A stretch of DNA of 17,495 nucleotides, taken from positions 1 through 17,495 of the forward strand of contig UQXT01000041.1 in the NCBI GenBank assembly GCA_900545075.1, read 5' to 3'. Both the position numbers and the translations under genes were made by a program. The DNA comes from an uncultured Collinsella sp. Lineage in GTDB: Bacteria; Actinomycetota; Coriobacteriia; Coriobacteriales; Coriobacteriaceae. Every line of letters starts with the position of its first letter. Position 1 is the stretch's first letter. The notes beneath the pieces were generated by a model. It saw nothing but the letters and a program-made list of their open reading frames with translations, was not told the origin of the DNA and did no database searches. Below are positions 8,037 to 13,999 of this stretch, in pieces.

Positions 8037-8921
8037 TTAGCGGCAAAGCTCCTTGATGCGCTCGACGGCGCGCTCGATGTGTTCTTGCGGGGTGGAGGCT
8101 CCGGCGGTGATGCCGATGTGGTGAGCGTCGGTAAACCAAGCGGTCTCAAGCTCTGAAGCTTCCTCGATGTGATGCGTGCGTTCGCAGGCGTCTGCGCAAA
8201 TCTGCGCCAGGCGGCGGGTGTTGCCCGAGTTCTTGCCGCCCACGACGACCATGCAGTCGCAGCGGTTGGCAAGTGTGGCTGCTGCCTGTTGACGCTCACT
8301 CGTGGCGGCGCAGATGGTGTTGATCACACGCAGCTCCTGCACGCGCGGGGTGATGGAGGCTACAACCTCGGCCAGGTTCTGCGCGGTTTGGGTGGTCTGC
8401 ACAACCAGGCCTACCTTGCCTTTGAGCGGCAGCGCGTCCGCATCGGCGGCGCAACTCACGACCTGCGCGTCATCGCCGGCATGGCCCAGGATGCCCTCAA
8501 CCTCGGGATGGCCCGGCTCGCCCACGACGAGCACGCGATAGCCCTCGCGCACCAGGCGCTCGGCGGCCACGTGGACCTTCTTGACGTAGGGACAGGTGGC
8601 ATCGACCACGTCGAGGCCGCGCTCGCGAGCGGCCTCGATCACCTGCGGCACCACACCGTGCGCGCGAATGATCACGGTGCCCGTTGCGGCATCGTCCAGG
8701 GTGTCGGCCAGACCGACGCCTGCCTCGGCAAGCTCGCGCACCACGATGGGGTTATGGATGAGCGGACCCAGGGTGTGGACCTGAGCGGTCTCCCCCGCCT
8801 GCGGGGCGGCCGCCAGGGCCATATCGAGCGCGCGCTGCACGCCGTAGCAGGTGCCGGCGTGGGCAGCGATTTCGATGGTTGGGGCGTCTGCCTTGCCGGA
8901 CACAGCCTTGGCAGTATTCAT
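8037..8921 (-). CDS. ispH: 4-hydroxy-3-methylbut-2-enyl diphosphate reductase
   Basis: IspH is the last enzyme of the MEP isoprenoid pathway, an Fe-S protein that converts HMBPP to isopentenyl and dimethylallyl diphosphate. In the 294-residue form chosen, the cluster ligands are C25 (AGTCYGV), C110 (DATCPYV) and C204 (NTICAAT). Substrate-binding residues are H56, H88 and H138, and the proton-relay glutamate is E140 in GHPEV. QTTQT (175-179) and NSGNT (231-235) complete the active site. Two starts are possible: ATG 8936 (294 + 5 residues) with a poor ribosome site, or ATG 8921-8919 with GAGG about five to six bases upstream; I prefer the latter. It is followed two bases later by the radical SAM gene. 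There is no fused S1 domain or other extension. Confidence 0.95.
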   Translation of the reverse strand: MNTAKAVSGKADAPTIEIAAHAGTCYGVQRALDMALAAAPQAGETAQVHTLGPLIHNPIVVRELAEAGVGLADTLDDAATGTVIIRAHGVVPQVIEAARERGLDVVDATCPYVKKVHVAAERLVREGYRVLVVGEPGHPEVEGILGHAGDDAQVVSCAADADALPLKGKVGLVVQTTQTAQNLAEVVASITPRVQELRVINTICAATSERQQAAATLANRCDCMVVVGGKNSGNTRRLAQICADACERTHHIEEASELETAWFTDAHHIGITAGASTPQEHIERAVERIKELCR

Positions 8922-8938
8922 GACATCCTCGCCCATGG

Positions 8939-9667
8939 CTAGAACCTACCCGGGTGCTCGGCGCACAGTTCATCGCGCATGGCGTAGACGCGACTCATGG
9001 CTTCGGACTCAAACCATGCCAGGCGCTCCTTGCGCTTGAGCTCGGCCGGTGCATCGGAAAGCGAAATGGCCTTGCCAGCGCGGATCCAGCACTTTTTGGG
9101 GCGCATGAGCTTTTTGCCCGCAGGCGTGATATCGGACCAGCCGCAGATGGCGAGCGGGTTGACGGGTGCCTTGCCCATCTGGGCGATGAGCGCAAAGCCG
9201 CCGTGGACCTCGGGCTTGATATCGCGCGAGCGGATGCGCGTGCCCTCGGGGAAGATCAGAACGTCCTCGCCGCGCTGCAGCGCATGCTGGGCGGCGCGCA
9301 GGCACTTCATATCGGCAGTACCACGCTCCACGGGGATGCCGCCAACGCGGCTAAAGGCCCAGCGCACGATCTTGCTCTTAGCAAACTCGGACTTAAAAAT
9401 GGGGCGAATGCGACGGCCGCCAAAGAACAGAGCTGTCTCTACGGCCAGGAGCTCGGCCATTGAGGTGTGGTTGCAGATGACCACGCTGCCGTGGCCTTCT
9501 TGGCGCTCAAACAACAGATCGGCGTCCTCGACCTTCCAGCGCCACATGAGCTTGGAGAAAGCCCAAAGGATTGCCATGACCACGAAGACGGTGCCGCGGA
9601 TGAGCGCGGGGAACTCGGCATAGGGGGCGTTGTAGTAATCCTCGGGCGTCTGCTTAAACAGGCGCAT
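8939..9667 (-). CDS. plsC: 1-acyl-sn-glycerol-3-phosphate acyltransferase-like protein (PlsC family)
   Basis: The family acylates lysophosphatidic acid to phosphatidic acid at the inner membrane. The 242-residue product has an N-terminal hydrophobic segment (about 21-41), then an acyltransferase domain with GGIPVERG (109-116, R115) and FPEGTR (139-144). The catalytic HX4D motif reads NHTSMAE: H67 is present, but the acidic position is Glu72 (codon GAG), so it is HX4E. This could alter activity or mark a subfamily. The gene follows cmk after 3 bases, with a near-ideal AAAGGAGG ahead of the ATG, and stands in one operon with plsY and gpsA, consistent with phospholipid synthesis. Acyl donor and exact position specificity cannot be read from the sequence. 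Confidence 0.88.
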   Translation of the reverse strand: MRLFKQTPEDYYNAPYAEFPALIRGTVFVVMAILWAFSKLMWRWKVEDADLLFERQEGHGSVVICNHTSMAELLAVETALFFGGRRIRPIFKSEFAKSKIVRWAFSRVGGIPVERGTADMKCLRAAQHALQRGEDVLIFPEGTRIRSRDIKPEVHGGFALIAQMGKAPVNPLAICGWSDITPAGKKLMRPKKCWIRAGKAISLSDAPAELKRKERLAWFESEAMSRVYAMRDELCAEHPGRF

Positions 9668-9670
9668 GGG

Positions 9671-10357
9671 CTACCTCCTTTGGTTGATGAGGTCCTCGAT
9701 AATGCGGACGACCTCATCGATGGTGTGGGCGGTGGAGTCGACGTGCACCGCGTCCTTGGCGGGCACGAGCGGCGCGACCTCGCGGCTGCTATCGAGCTTA
9801 TCGCGCTGCTTGAGGGCGTCGAGGGTCTCGTCGACCTCGGTCTCGAGCTGTGCGTCGCTGAGCGGCTGGGCGTCGTTTTGGTGGCGCTGCAGCACGCGGC
9901 GACGGGCGCGCTCGCGCGGGTCGGCGGTCAGGAAGACTTTGACCTGCGCGTTGGGGAACACGACGGTGCCGATGTCACGACCCTCGGCCACGATATCGCG
10001 GTCCTCGGCGGCGCGGCGCTGATGGATGAGCATGGCCGCGCGCACGCCCGGGTAGGCCGAGACCTTGGACACGTTGGCGTCGACCTGTGGGGTGCGGATG
10101 GCAGCCGAGGCGTCCTGGCCGTCGATGGTCAGACGCGTGTCCTCGCCGGTGCCGTTGGTAAAGCGAATCTCGATCTGCTCGGCGAGGGCATCGATGGCCG
10201 CCTCGTCGTCCAGGTCGATGTCGCGGTCGAGCGCGGCGAAGGTGACGGCGCGATACATGGCACCCGTGTCGAGCTTGTTAAAGCCCAGCTGGCGGGCGAT
10301 CTCCTTGGCGATGGTGGACTTGCCGGAACCGGCGGGGCCGTCGATGGCGACGATCAT
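9671..10357 (-). CDS. cmk: Cytidylate kinase
   Basis: The 228-residue cytosolic enzyme phosphorylates CMP and dCMP with ATP. It shows the P-loop GPAGSGKS at residues 7-14, the substrate-contact stretch LDTGAMYRAV, a central NMP-binding insertion (RTPQVDANVSKVSAYPGVR), EGRDIGTVVFP, and the lid arginines in ADPRERARRR. Length agrees with the bacterial family. ATG 10357 has AAAGGA eight bases upstream. The 68 bases before it, after rluB, contain no convincing promoter or terminator. Position between rluB and plsC is a conserved arrangement in many bacteria (scpAB-rluB-cmk), which supports the call. Confidence 0.96.
   Translation of the reverse strand: MIVAIDGPAGSGKSTIAKEIARQLGFNKLDTGAMYRAVTFAALDRDIDLDDEAAIDALAEQIEIRFTNGTGEDTRLTIDGQDASAAIRTPQVDANVSKVSAYPGVRAAMLIHQRRAAEDRDIVAEGRDIGTVVFPNAQVKVFLTADPRERARRRVLQRHQNDAQPLSDAQLETEVDETLDALKQRDKLDSSREVAPLVPAKDAVHVDSTAHTIDEVVRIIEDLINQRR
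9674..9681 (-). promoter_or_regulatory. Strong Shine-Dalgarno site of plsC
   Basis: AAAGGAGG on the minus strand, six bases before ATG 9667 and overlapping the final codons of cmk. It is one of the two strongest ribosome sites in the window and suggests efficient independent initiation. Confidence 0.65.
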
Positions 10358-10425
10358 GCAATGCTTCCTTTCGGTGGTTGACGTGCTGGTATGATGCGCG
10401 GGCGCTGTTTTGGTTGGCGGTCTGC

Positions 10426-11397
10426 CTAGCCGGTGTAGCGCTCGCGGTAGGTGTTGCGCTTGGGCGCGGAGCCGTGGCTGCCGTGGTGACGCGTGCGACT
10501 AGCGGTGTTAGTCGCACGCGCGGTGCCGCGTTTGGAGCTGGCCTGCTTGGGCGGGATACCGCCGGCCTTGAGGATCTGCACCTCGCGGTCGGTGAGTTCG
10601 CGCCACGACCCCTTGGCCACATCCTTGAGCTCCAGGCCGGCAAAGTTGCAGCGGTGCAGGCGAATCACCGGGTGGTGGATCTTGCTCAGCATGCGCTTGA
10701 CCTGGTTCTTGCGTCCCTCGCGGATGATGACCTCAACGGCAGTGGTGCCGGGCTTCACACCCTGCGGGGCCACTGCCTCGGCCTCGCGAGCGTTAATGAC
10801 GCGGCAGATTGCCGGCTGGCACAGGCCGTCGTCGAGCTCGATGCCGCGACGGAGTGGTTCCAAGTCGCGGTCGGTCAGGTGGCCGTCCACGAGCGCCTGA
10901 TAGGTCTTGTAGACGTGCTTGCTGGGGTGCAGCAGATCCTGCGACAGGTCGCCGTCGGTGGTAAAGAGCAAAAGGCCCGTGGTATCGCGGTCTAGTCGAC
11001 CCACCGGAAAGAGCCCCGGAAAGCGGTCGCGCGGGACCAAGTCGGCCACGCAAGGACGCTCCTGTGGATCGCTCATGGTGGTGAGGTAGCCGGTCGGCTT
11101 GTAGAGCATCAGGTACACGGCGCCCTGGTTGAGCTTGACGGGCATGCCGTCGACCTCGATATGGTCGCGGTCCACATCGACCTTGGTGCCCAACTCGGTC
11201 GCGACCTGGCCGTTGACTGTCACGCGGCCGGCGGTCATCAGGTCCTCCGAGCCGCGGCGGCTCGCCACGCCCGCGCGCGCCAAAAAGCGCTGCAGTCGCA
11301 TGGTGTGAGGGTAGACGGGCTGGGCGTCGCCTGTGGGCGTTGTGGCGCCCTCGGCGCTTGCGACGCGCGTCTCCCCTGCTTCGTTAGTCCTCGTCAT
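10426..11397 (-). CDS. rluB: Ribosomal large subunit pseudouridine synthase, RluB/RsuA family
   Basis: The enzyme isomerises a uridine in ribosomal RNA to pseudouridine. The 323-residue product has a disordered N-terminal tail (1-32), an S4 RNA-binding domain (MRLQRFLARAGVASRR, from residue 33), and the catalytic domain with the GRLDRDTTGLLLFTTDGDL motif, whose catalytic aspartate is D136. A basic C-terminal tail (about 275-323) probably contacts rRNA. The frame runs to an ATG at 11457, but ATG 11397-11395 is preceded six bases away by GGAGG and overlaps scpB by 14 bases, so I start there; ATG 11301 at the S4 domain is less supported. RluB versus another RsuA-family site cannot be decided from sequence alone; the scpB-rluB-cmk order favours RluB. 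Confidence 0.92.
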   Translation of the reverse strand: MTRTNEAGETRVASAEGATTPTGDAQPVYPHTMRLQRFLARAGVASRRGSEDLMTAGRVTVNGQVATELGTKVDVDRDHIEVDGMPVKLNQGAVYLMLYKPTGYLTTMSDPQERPCVADLVPRDRFPGLFPVGRLDRDTTGLLLFTTDGDLSQDLLHPSKHVYKTYQALVDGHLTDRDLEPLRRGIELDDGLCQPAICRVINAREAEAVAPQGVKPGTTAVEVIIREGRKNQVKRMLSKIHHPVIRLHRCNFAGLELKDVAKGSWRELTDREVQILKAGGIPPKQASSKRGTARATNTASRTRHHGSHGSAPKRNTYRERYTG

Positions 11398-12103
11398 GTA
11401 TATCCTCCGAGGTAGCACCTGTGAGCAGAAGCTCCTCTTCATCGGCGTCCTCAACATCGGTATCGATCAGTTCGCGCTCTTCGTCCAGATCCTCGGCCTG
11501 TTCCTCGAGCGTAGACTGAATGCTGCGGCCGCTCAGGCGCTCGCGGATAAACTGGCGCGACTGCTCGTCGGGGGCAAACTGCTCCAGATCGGGCAAGTCG
11601 CGGGTGGAGCGCAGGCCGAACTTTTCCAAGAAGGCGTTGGTCGTGCCGTAGATGATGGCCTGACCGCGCTCGGGGTCGCGGCCGAGCTCGCGCACCAGGC
11701 CCTTATCCACGAGCGACGCGATGACGCCGTCGGAGTTGACGCCGCGGATGCCCTTGACCACCTCGCGCGTAACGGGCTGGTGGTAGGCGATGACGGCCAG
11801 GGTCTCGAGCGCCGCCTGCGACAGCTTTTGCGTGTCCCAGCTTAGCACGTAGGCCTCGACCGCATTGTGGTAGGCGGGGTGTGTAAACAGGCGCCAGCCA
11901 CCGGCGACCTCGCGCAGCTGAAAGCCGCGGTTGGTCTCCTCATACTCAACCTTGAGCTCGGCCAAAAGCGACGCGCACTCGCCCGGAGCGATATCCAGCG
12001 CACCTGCCAGCGCGGGTGCGCTCACGGGGTCGCTCGACACCAGCAACAGCGCCTCGAGGGCACCTTTGAGGCTGTTTGCCTCCAGCGTGGAAAGGGTTGA
12101 CAT
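11384..12103 (-). CDS. scpB: Segregation and condensation protein B
   Basis: ScpB pairs with ScpA and the SMC ATPase in the bacterial condensin that compacts and segregates the chromosome. The 239-residue product carries the tandem winged-helix region: LKGALEALLLVSSDPVS near the start, GGWRLFTHPAY, and the highly conserved SQAALETLAVIAYHQPVTR followed by IRGVNSDGVIASLVDKGLV. The C terminus (about 200-239) is a very acidic, likely disordered tail of Asp/Glu. ATG 12103 has AGGAG nine bases upstream; the gap to scpA is 12 bases. The last 14 bases are shared with rluB. Confidence 0.96.
   Translation of the reverse strand: MSTLSTLEANSLKGALEALLLVSSDPVSAPALAGALDIAPGECASLLAELKVEYEETNRGFQLREVAGGWRLFTHPAYHNAVEAYVLSWDTQKLSQAALETLAVIAYHQPVTREVVKGIRGVNSDGVIASLVDKGLVRELGRDPERGQAIIYGTTNAFLEKFGLRSTRDLPDLEQFAPDEQSRQFIRERLSGRSIQSTLEEQAEDLDEERELIDTDVEDADEEELLLTGATSEDIHDED
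11404..11408 (-). promoter_or_regulatory. Shine-Dalgarno site deciding the rluB start
   Basis: GGAGG on the minus strand, six bases before ATG 11397 and inside the 3' end of scpB. It supports the 323-residue form over the ATG at 11457. Confidence 0.65.
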
Positions 12104-12115
12104 GGTTGGTCGCTC

Positions 12116-12925
12116 CTATTCGGTGAGCTCGGGGCCCTCGCCGGGCACGTATGCCTCGGCGCCCTCGACGCGGTTGATTTGAATGGTTCCAAAGATCTCG
12201 TCCTGGCTCAGCGTGAGTGAGCCGCGCTTGGCGAGCTCGAGCATGGCCAGGAAGGTGACGACGAGCTGCTCGGTGGTGGCGTCGTCGTCCAGCAGCTCGC
12301 GGAAGGTGCAGGTTTGGTGCGCCATGGTAAAGCGATCGACCGAGGCTACCGTCAAATCGAGCGGCACGCGATGCGGTGCCACGTGCTCGGCCTCCAGTAG
12401 GAAGGTCTGGCGCTTGCCGTCCAGGTCAGCACAGATGACGGCGAGGCCGCGCAGGGTGATGCCGGCCAGATAGTCGGGCATGAGGCCCAAAAACTCGGGG
12501 TCGGGTCCGGCCACGCGCGGATGCATGCGGCTCTCGGCCTGCATGCGCGCACCAAGTGCTGCCGCCGCGCCCTTAAACTGCTTGTAGGCGATCAGGCGCT
12601 GAATCAGGACCTCGCGCAGGGCATCGCCGTCGAGCGCGCTGAGTTCCTCGAGGTCATCGTCGTCCTCGTCATCGTCGTCTGTCTTGCGCGGGGCCTCCTG
12701 GGGCACCAGCGAGGCGGCCTTGATGTCCAAAAGGGTTGCTGCGACCAGCAAAAAGTCGCTCGCCACGTCCAGGTCCAACGCCTCGATGCGCTCGGCCTCG
12801 GCAAGGTATTGCTCGGCCACCTCGCTGATCGAGATGGCACCGATATCAACTTTTTGGCGGGTTACCAGCTGCAACAGCAGGTCGAACGGTCCGCTGTAGA
12901 CCTGCGTCGACACGCGATACGACAT
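12116..12925 (-). CDS. scpA: Segregation and condensation protein A
   Basis: ScpA is the kleisin that bridges SMC heads in condensin. The 269-residue product has the characteristic N-terminal helix region (GPFDLLLQLVTRQKVDI, 12-28, then ISEVAEQYL) and SDFLLVAATLLDIKAASLVP (56-75). An unusually acidic stretch follows at about 82-94 (run of Asp/Glu), probably the flexible linker. The C-terminal winged helix ends with LAMLELAKRGSLTLSQDE and FGTIQINR, which binds the SMC ATPase head. ATG 12925 is preceded by AAAGGAGG at six to seven bases. An 84-base gap separates it from the protease gene upstream, the largest gap within the run, and contains two hairpins and a possible promoter. Confidence 0.96.
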   Translation of the reverse strand: MSYRVSTQVYSGPFDLLLQLVTRQKVDIGAISISEVAEQYLAEAERIEALDLDVASDFLLVAATLLDIKAASLVPQEAPRKTDDDDEDDDDLEELSALDGDALREVLIQRLIAYKQFKGAAAALGARMQAESRMHPRVAGPDPEFLGLMPDYLAGITLRGLAVICADLDGKRQTFLLEAEHVAPHRVPLDLTVASVDRFTMAHQTCTFRELLDDDATTEQLVVTFLAMLELAKRGSLTLSQDEIFGTIQINRVEGAEAYVPGEGPELTE

Positions 12926-12931
12926 CTTCGA

Positions 12932-12939
12932 CCTCCTTT
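12932..12939 (-). promoter_or_regulatory. Strong Shine-Dalgarno site of scpA
   Basis: AAAGGAGG on the minus strand, six bases before ATG 12925, starting four bases after a small GC hairpin (12944-12958). Confidence 0.65.
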
Positions 12940-12943
12940 GACG

Positions 12944-12994
12944 GCGCCTTCGCGGCGCGGTTTGGGTGCTTGTTGCGACCGTTTTGCGCGGTCG
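12944..12994 (-). other. Two small hairpins in the leader between the protease gene and scpA
   Basis: Hairpin one pairs CGACCG (12989-12994 in minus sense) with CGGTCG (12976-12981) around a 7-base loop. Hairpin two pairs GCGCC with GGCGC (12944-12948 and 12954-12958) around a 5-base loop. Neither is followed by a T run, so neither looks like an intrinsic terminator. They might affect mRNA stability or scpA translation; this is inference and the stems are short. Confidence 0.35.
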
Positions 12995-13001
12995 ACCTGT
13001 A

Positions 13002-13030
13002 AGTTTACCTTAGATGCCGGCGATTGCGAA
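13002..13030 (-). promoter_or_regulatory. Possible weak promoter ahead of scpA
   Basis: Minus-strand TTCGCA (13025-13030) and TAAACT (13002-13007) are 17 bases apart; each matches the sigma-70 consensus at 4 of 6 positions. They lie at the end of the protease gene, upstream of the 84-base gap before scpA. Such matches arise by chance, so this is only a candidate. Confidence 0.25.
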
Positions 13031-13693
13031 GTTGAGCAGCCACTCGGCTAGCGGATACACGGTAACGTCGAAATACCGTCCGATCACGTCGATGCCGGTC
13101 CACATGGGCAGCAGATACAGCACAATGATGAGTATAGGCATGGCGTATTGCTGCAGGCGGTAGTAGTTGGCGAGGGCCTTGCCTTTGAGGAACGGCACGA
13201 TGATCGATGAGCCGTCGAGCGGCGGGATCGGGATGAGATTAAAGAACGCGAGCGACAGGTTGACCACGATAAAGGTGGCGCCGAAGTTCATGATTTGGGA
13301 AGCCACGGCAAAGGACATGCTGGCGTAGAGGTTGCCGTATGCCGCGTGCATGAGGGCTGCCGCAAGGCATGCCAGCGCAATGTTCGACGCAGGGCCGGCT
13401 GCACTCACCAGGACCTCGTCGCGCTTGGGGTGCTTGAGGTTGTTGAGGTAGACGGGCACGGGCTTGGCGAAGGCGAACACCGGGCCGCCGGCGGCGAGCA
13501 TCAGCAGCGGCAGGAGAATGGTACCGAACGGGTCGATGTGGTTGAGCGGGTTGAGCGAGACGCGGCCACGGGAGCGGGCCGTCTTGTCGCCGAGCACCCA
13601 GGCCGCGGCGGCGTGCGCGCTTTCGTGGATGACGATGCCAAAGATGACGGCAACGGCGCTGGCAAGCAGGTTCATCAGGTAGCTGTTGGACAT
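13010..13693 (-). CDS. Site-2-type membrane protease (peptidase M50 family)
   Basis: The 227-residue product is an integral membrane zinc metalloprotease of the compact M50B type, which lacks PDZ or CBS domains. The zinc motif HESAH is at residues 23-27 within the first hydrophobic segment. The third ligand region is NLIPIPPLDGS, with D160. Also visible are SLNPLNHIDPFGTILLP (46-62), FAFAKPVPV and AAGPASN (98-104), all usual for this group. About five hydrophobic segments are apparent. The substrate is unknown; related enzymes cut membrane-spanning proteins such as anti-sigma factors, but no such partner is next door. ATG 13693 has AGGGGAG about four bases upstream, and the gap from the small membrane gene is 9 bases. 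Confidence 0.92.
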   Translation of the reverse strand: MSNSYLMNLLASAVAVIFGIVIHESAHAAAAWVLGDKTARSRGRVSLNPLNHIDPFGTILLPLLMLAAGGPVFAFAKPVPVYLNNLKHPKRDEVLVSAAGPASNIALACLAAALMHAAYGNLYASMSFAVASQIMNFGATFIVVNLSLAFFNLIPIPPLDGSSIIVPFLKGKALANYYRLQQYAMPILIIVLYLLPMWTGIDVIGRYFDVTVYPLAEWLLNFAIAGI

Positions 13694-13702
13694 GGCACTC
13701 CC

Positions 13703-13999
13703 CTAGCGGACGCGGCGCGAGGCGCGCGTGAGCAGGTAGTCGATTACAAACAGGATTACCGCAACAATAGCGTAATCCAGGCGAAACACGCCGCCAAAGG
13801 GCGACGTGATGACGCCGTAACCAGCGATGGCGCTCGGCAGCGCGCGCGAAAGCTCAACGACGAAGCCGACGATCTGCAGCTTGGCGGTGAGGCCGCTAAA
13901 GCACAGCAGCACGGTCATCGCGCTCATAAAGATGCCGCAGATGCGACAAGCGATGGCGATGATGCTCATCGCCACGGCAGCGGCCTTACGAGAGTTCAC
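13703..13999 (-). CDS. Small hydrophobic membrane protein of unknown function
   Basis: This 98-residue product is not one I recognise with confidence. It has a basic N terminus (NSRK), a long hydrophobic stretch at about 7-37 (AVAMSIIAIACRICGIFMSA...), an intermediate region with VELSRALPSAIAGYG, and a C-terminal membrane segment at about 75-91 ending in a basic TRASRRVR tail. The C-terminal half bears only faint resemblance to YggT-type proteins. The start is a GTG (13999-13997) overlapping the ABC-F gene by 14 bases; GAGGAG lies seven bases upstream and decides it over the ATG at 13969. Codon use and the tight spacing to the protease gene (9 bases) argue that it is a real gene, possibly functionally tied to the protease. 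Confidence 0.7.
   Translation of the reverse strand: MNSRKAAAVAMSIIAIACRICGIFMSAMTVLLCFSGLTAKLQIVGFVVELSRALPSAIAGYGVITSPFGGVFRLDYAIVAVILFVIDYLLTRASRRVR

Noticed and set aside
10378..10400. Plus-strand TTGACG followed by TATGAT, resembling a promoter
   Set aside because: The two hexamers are only 6 bases apart, not about 17, and there is no plus-strand gene downstream.
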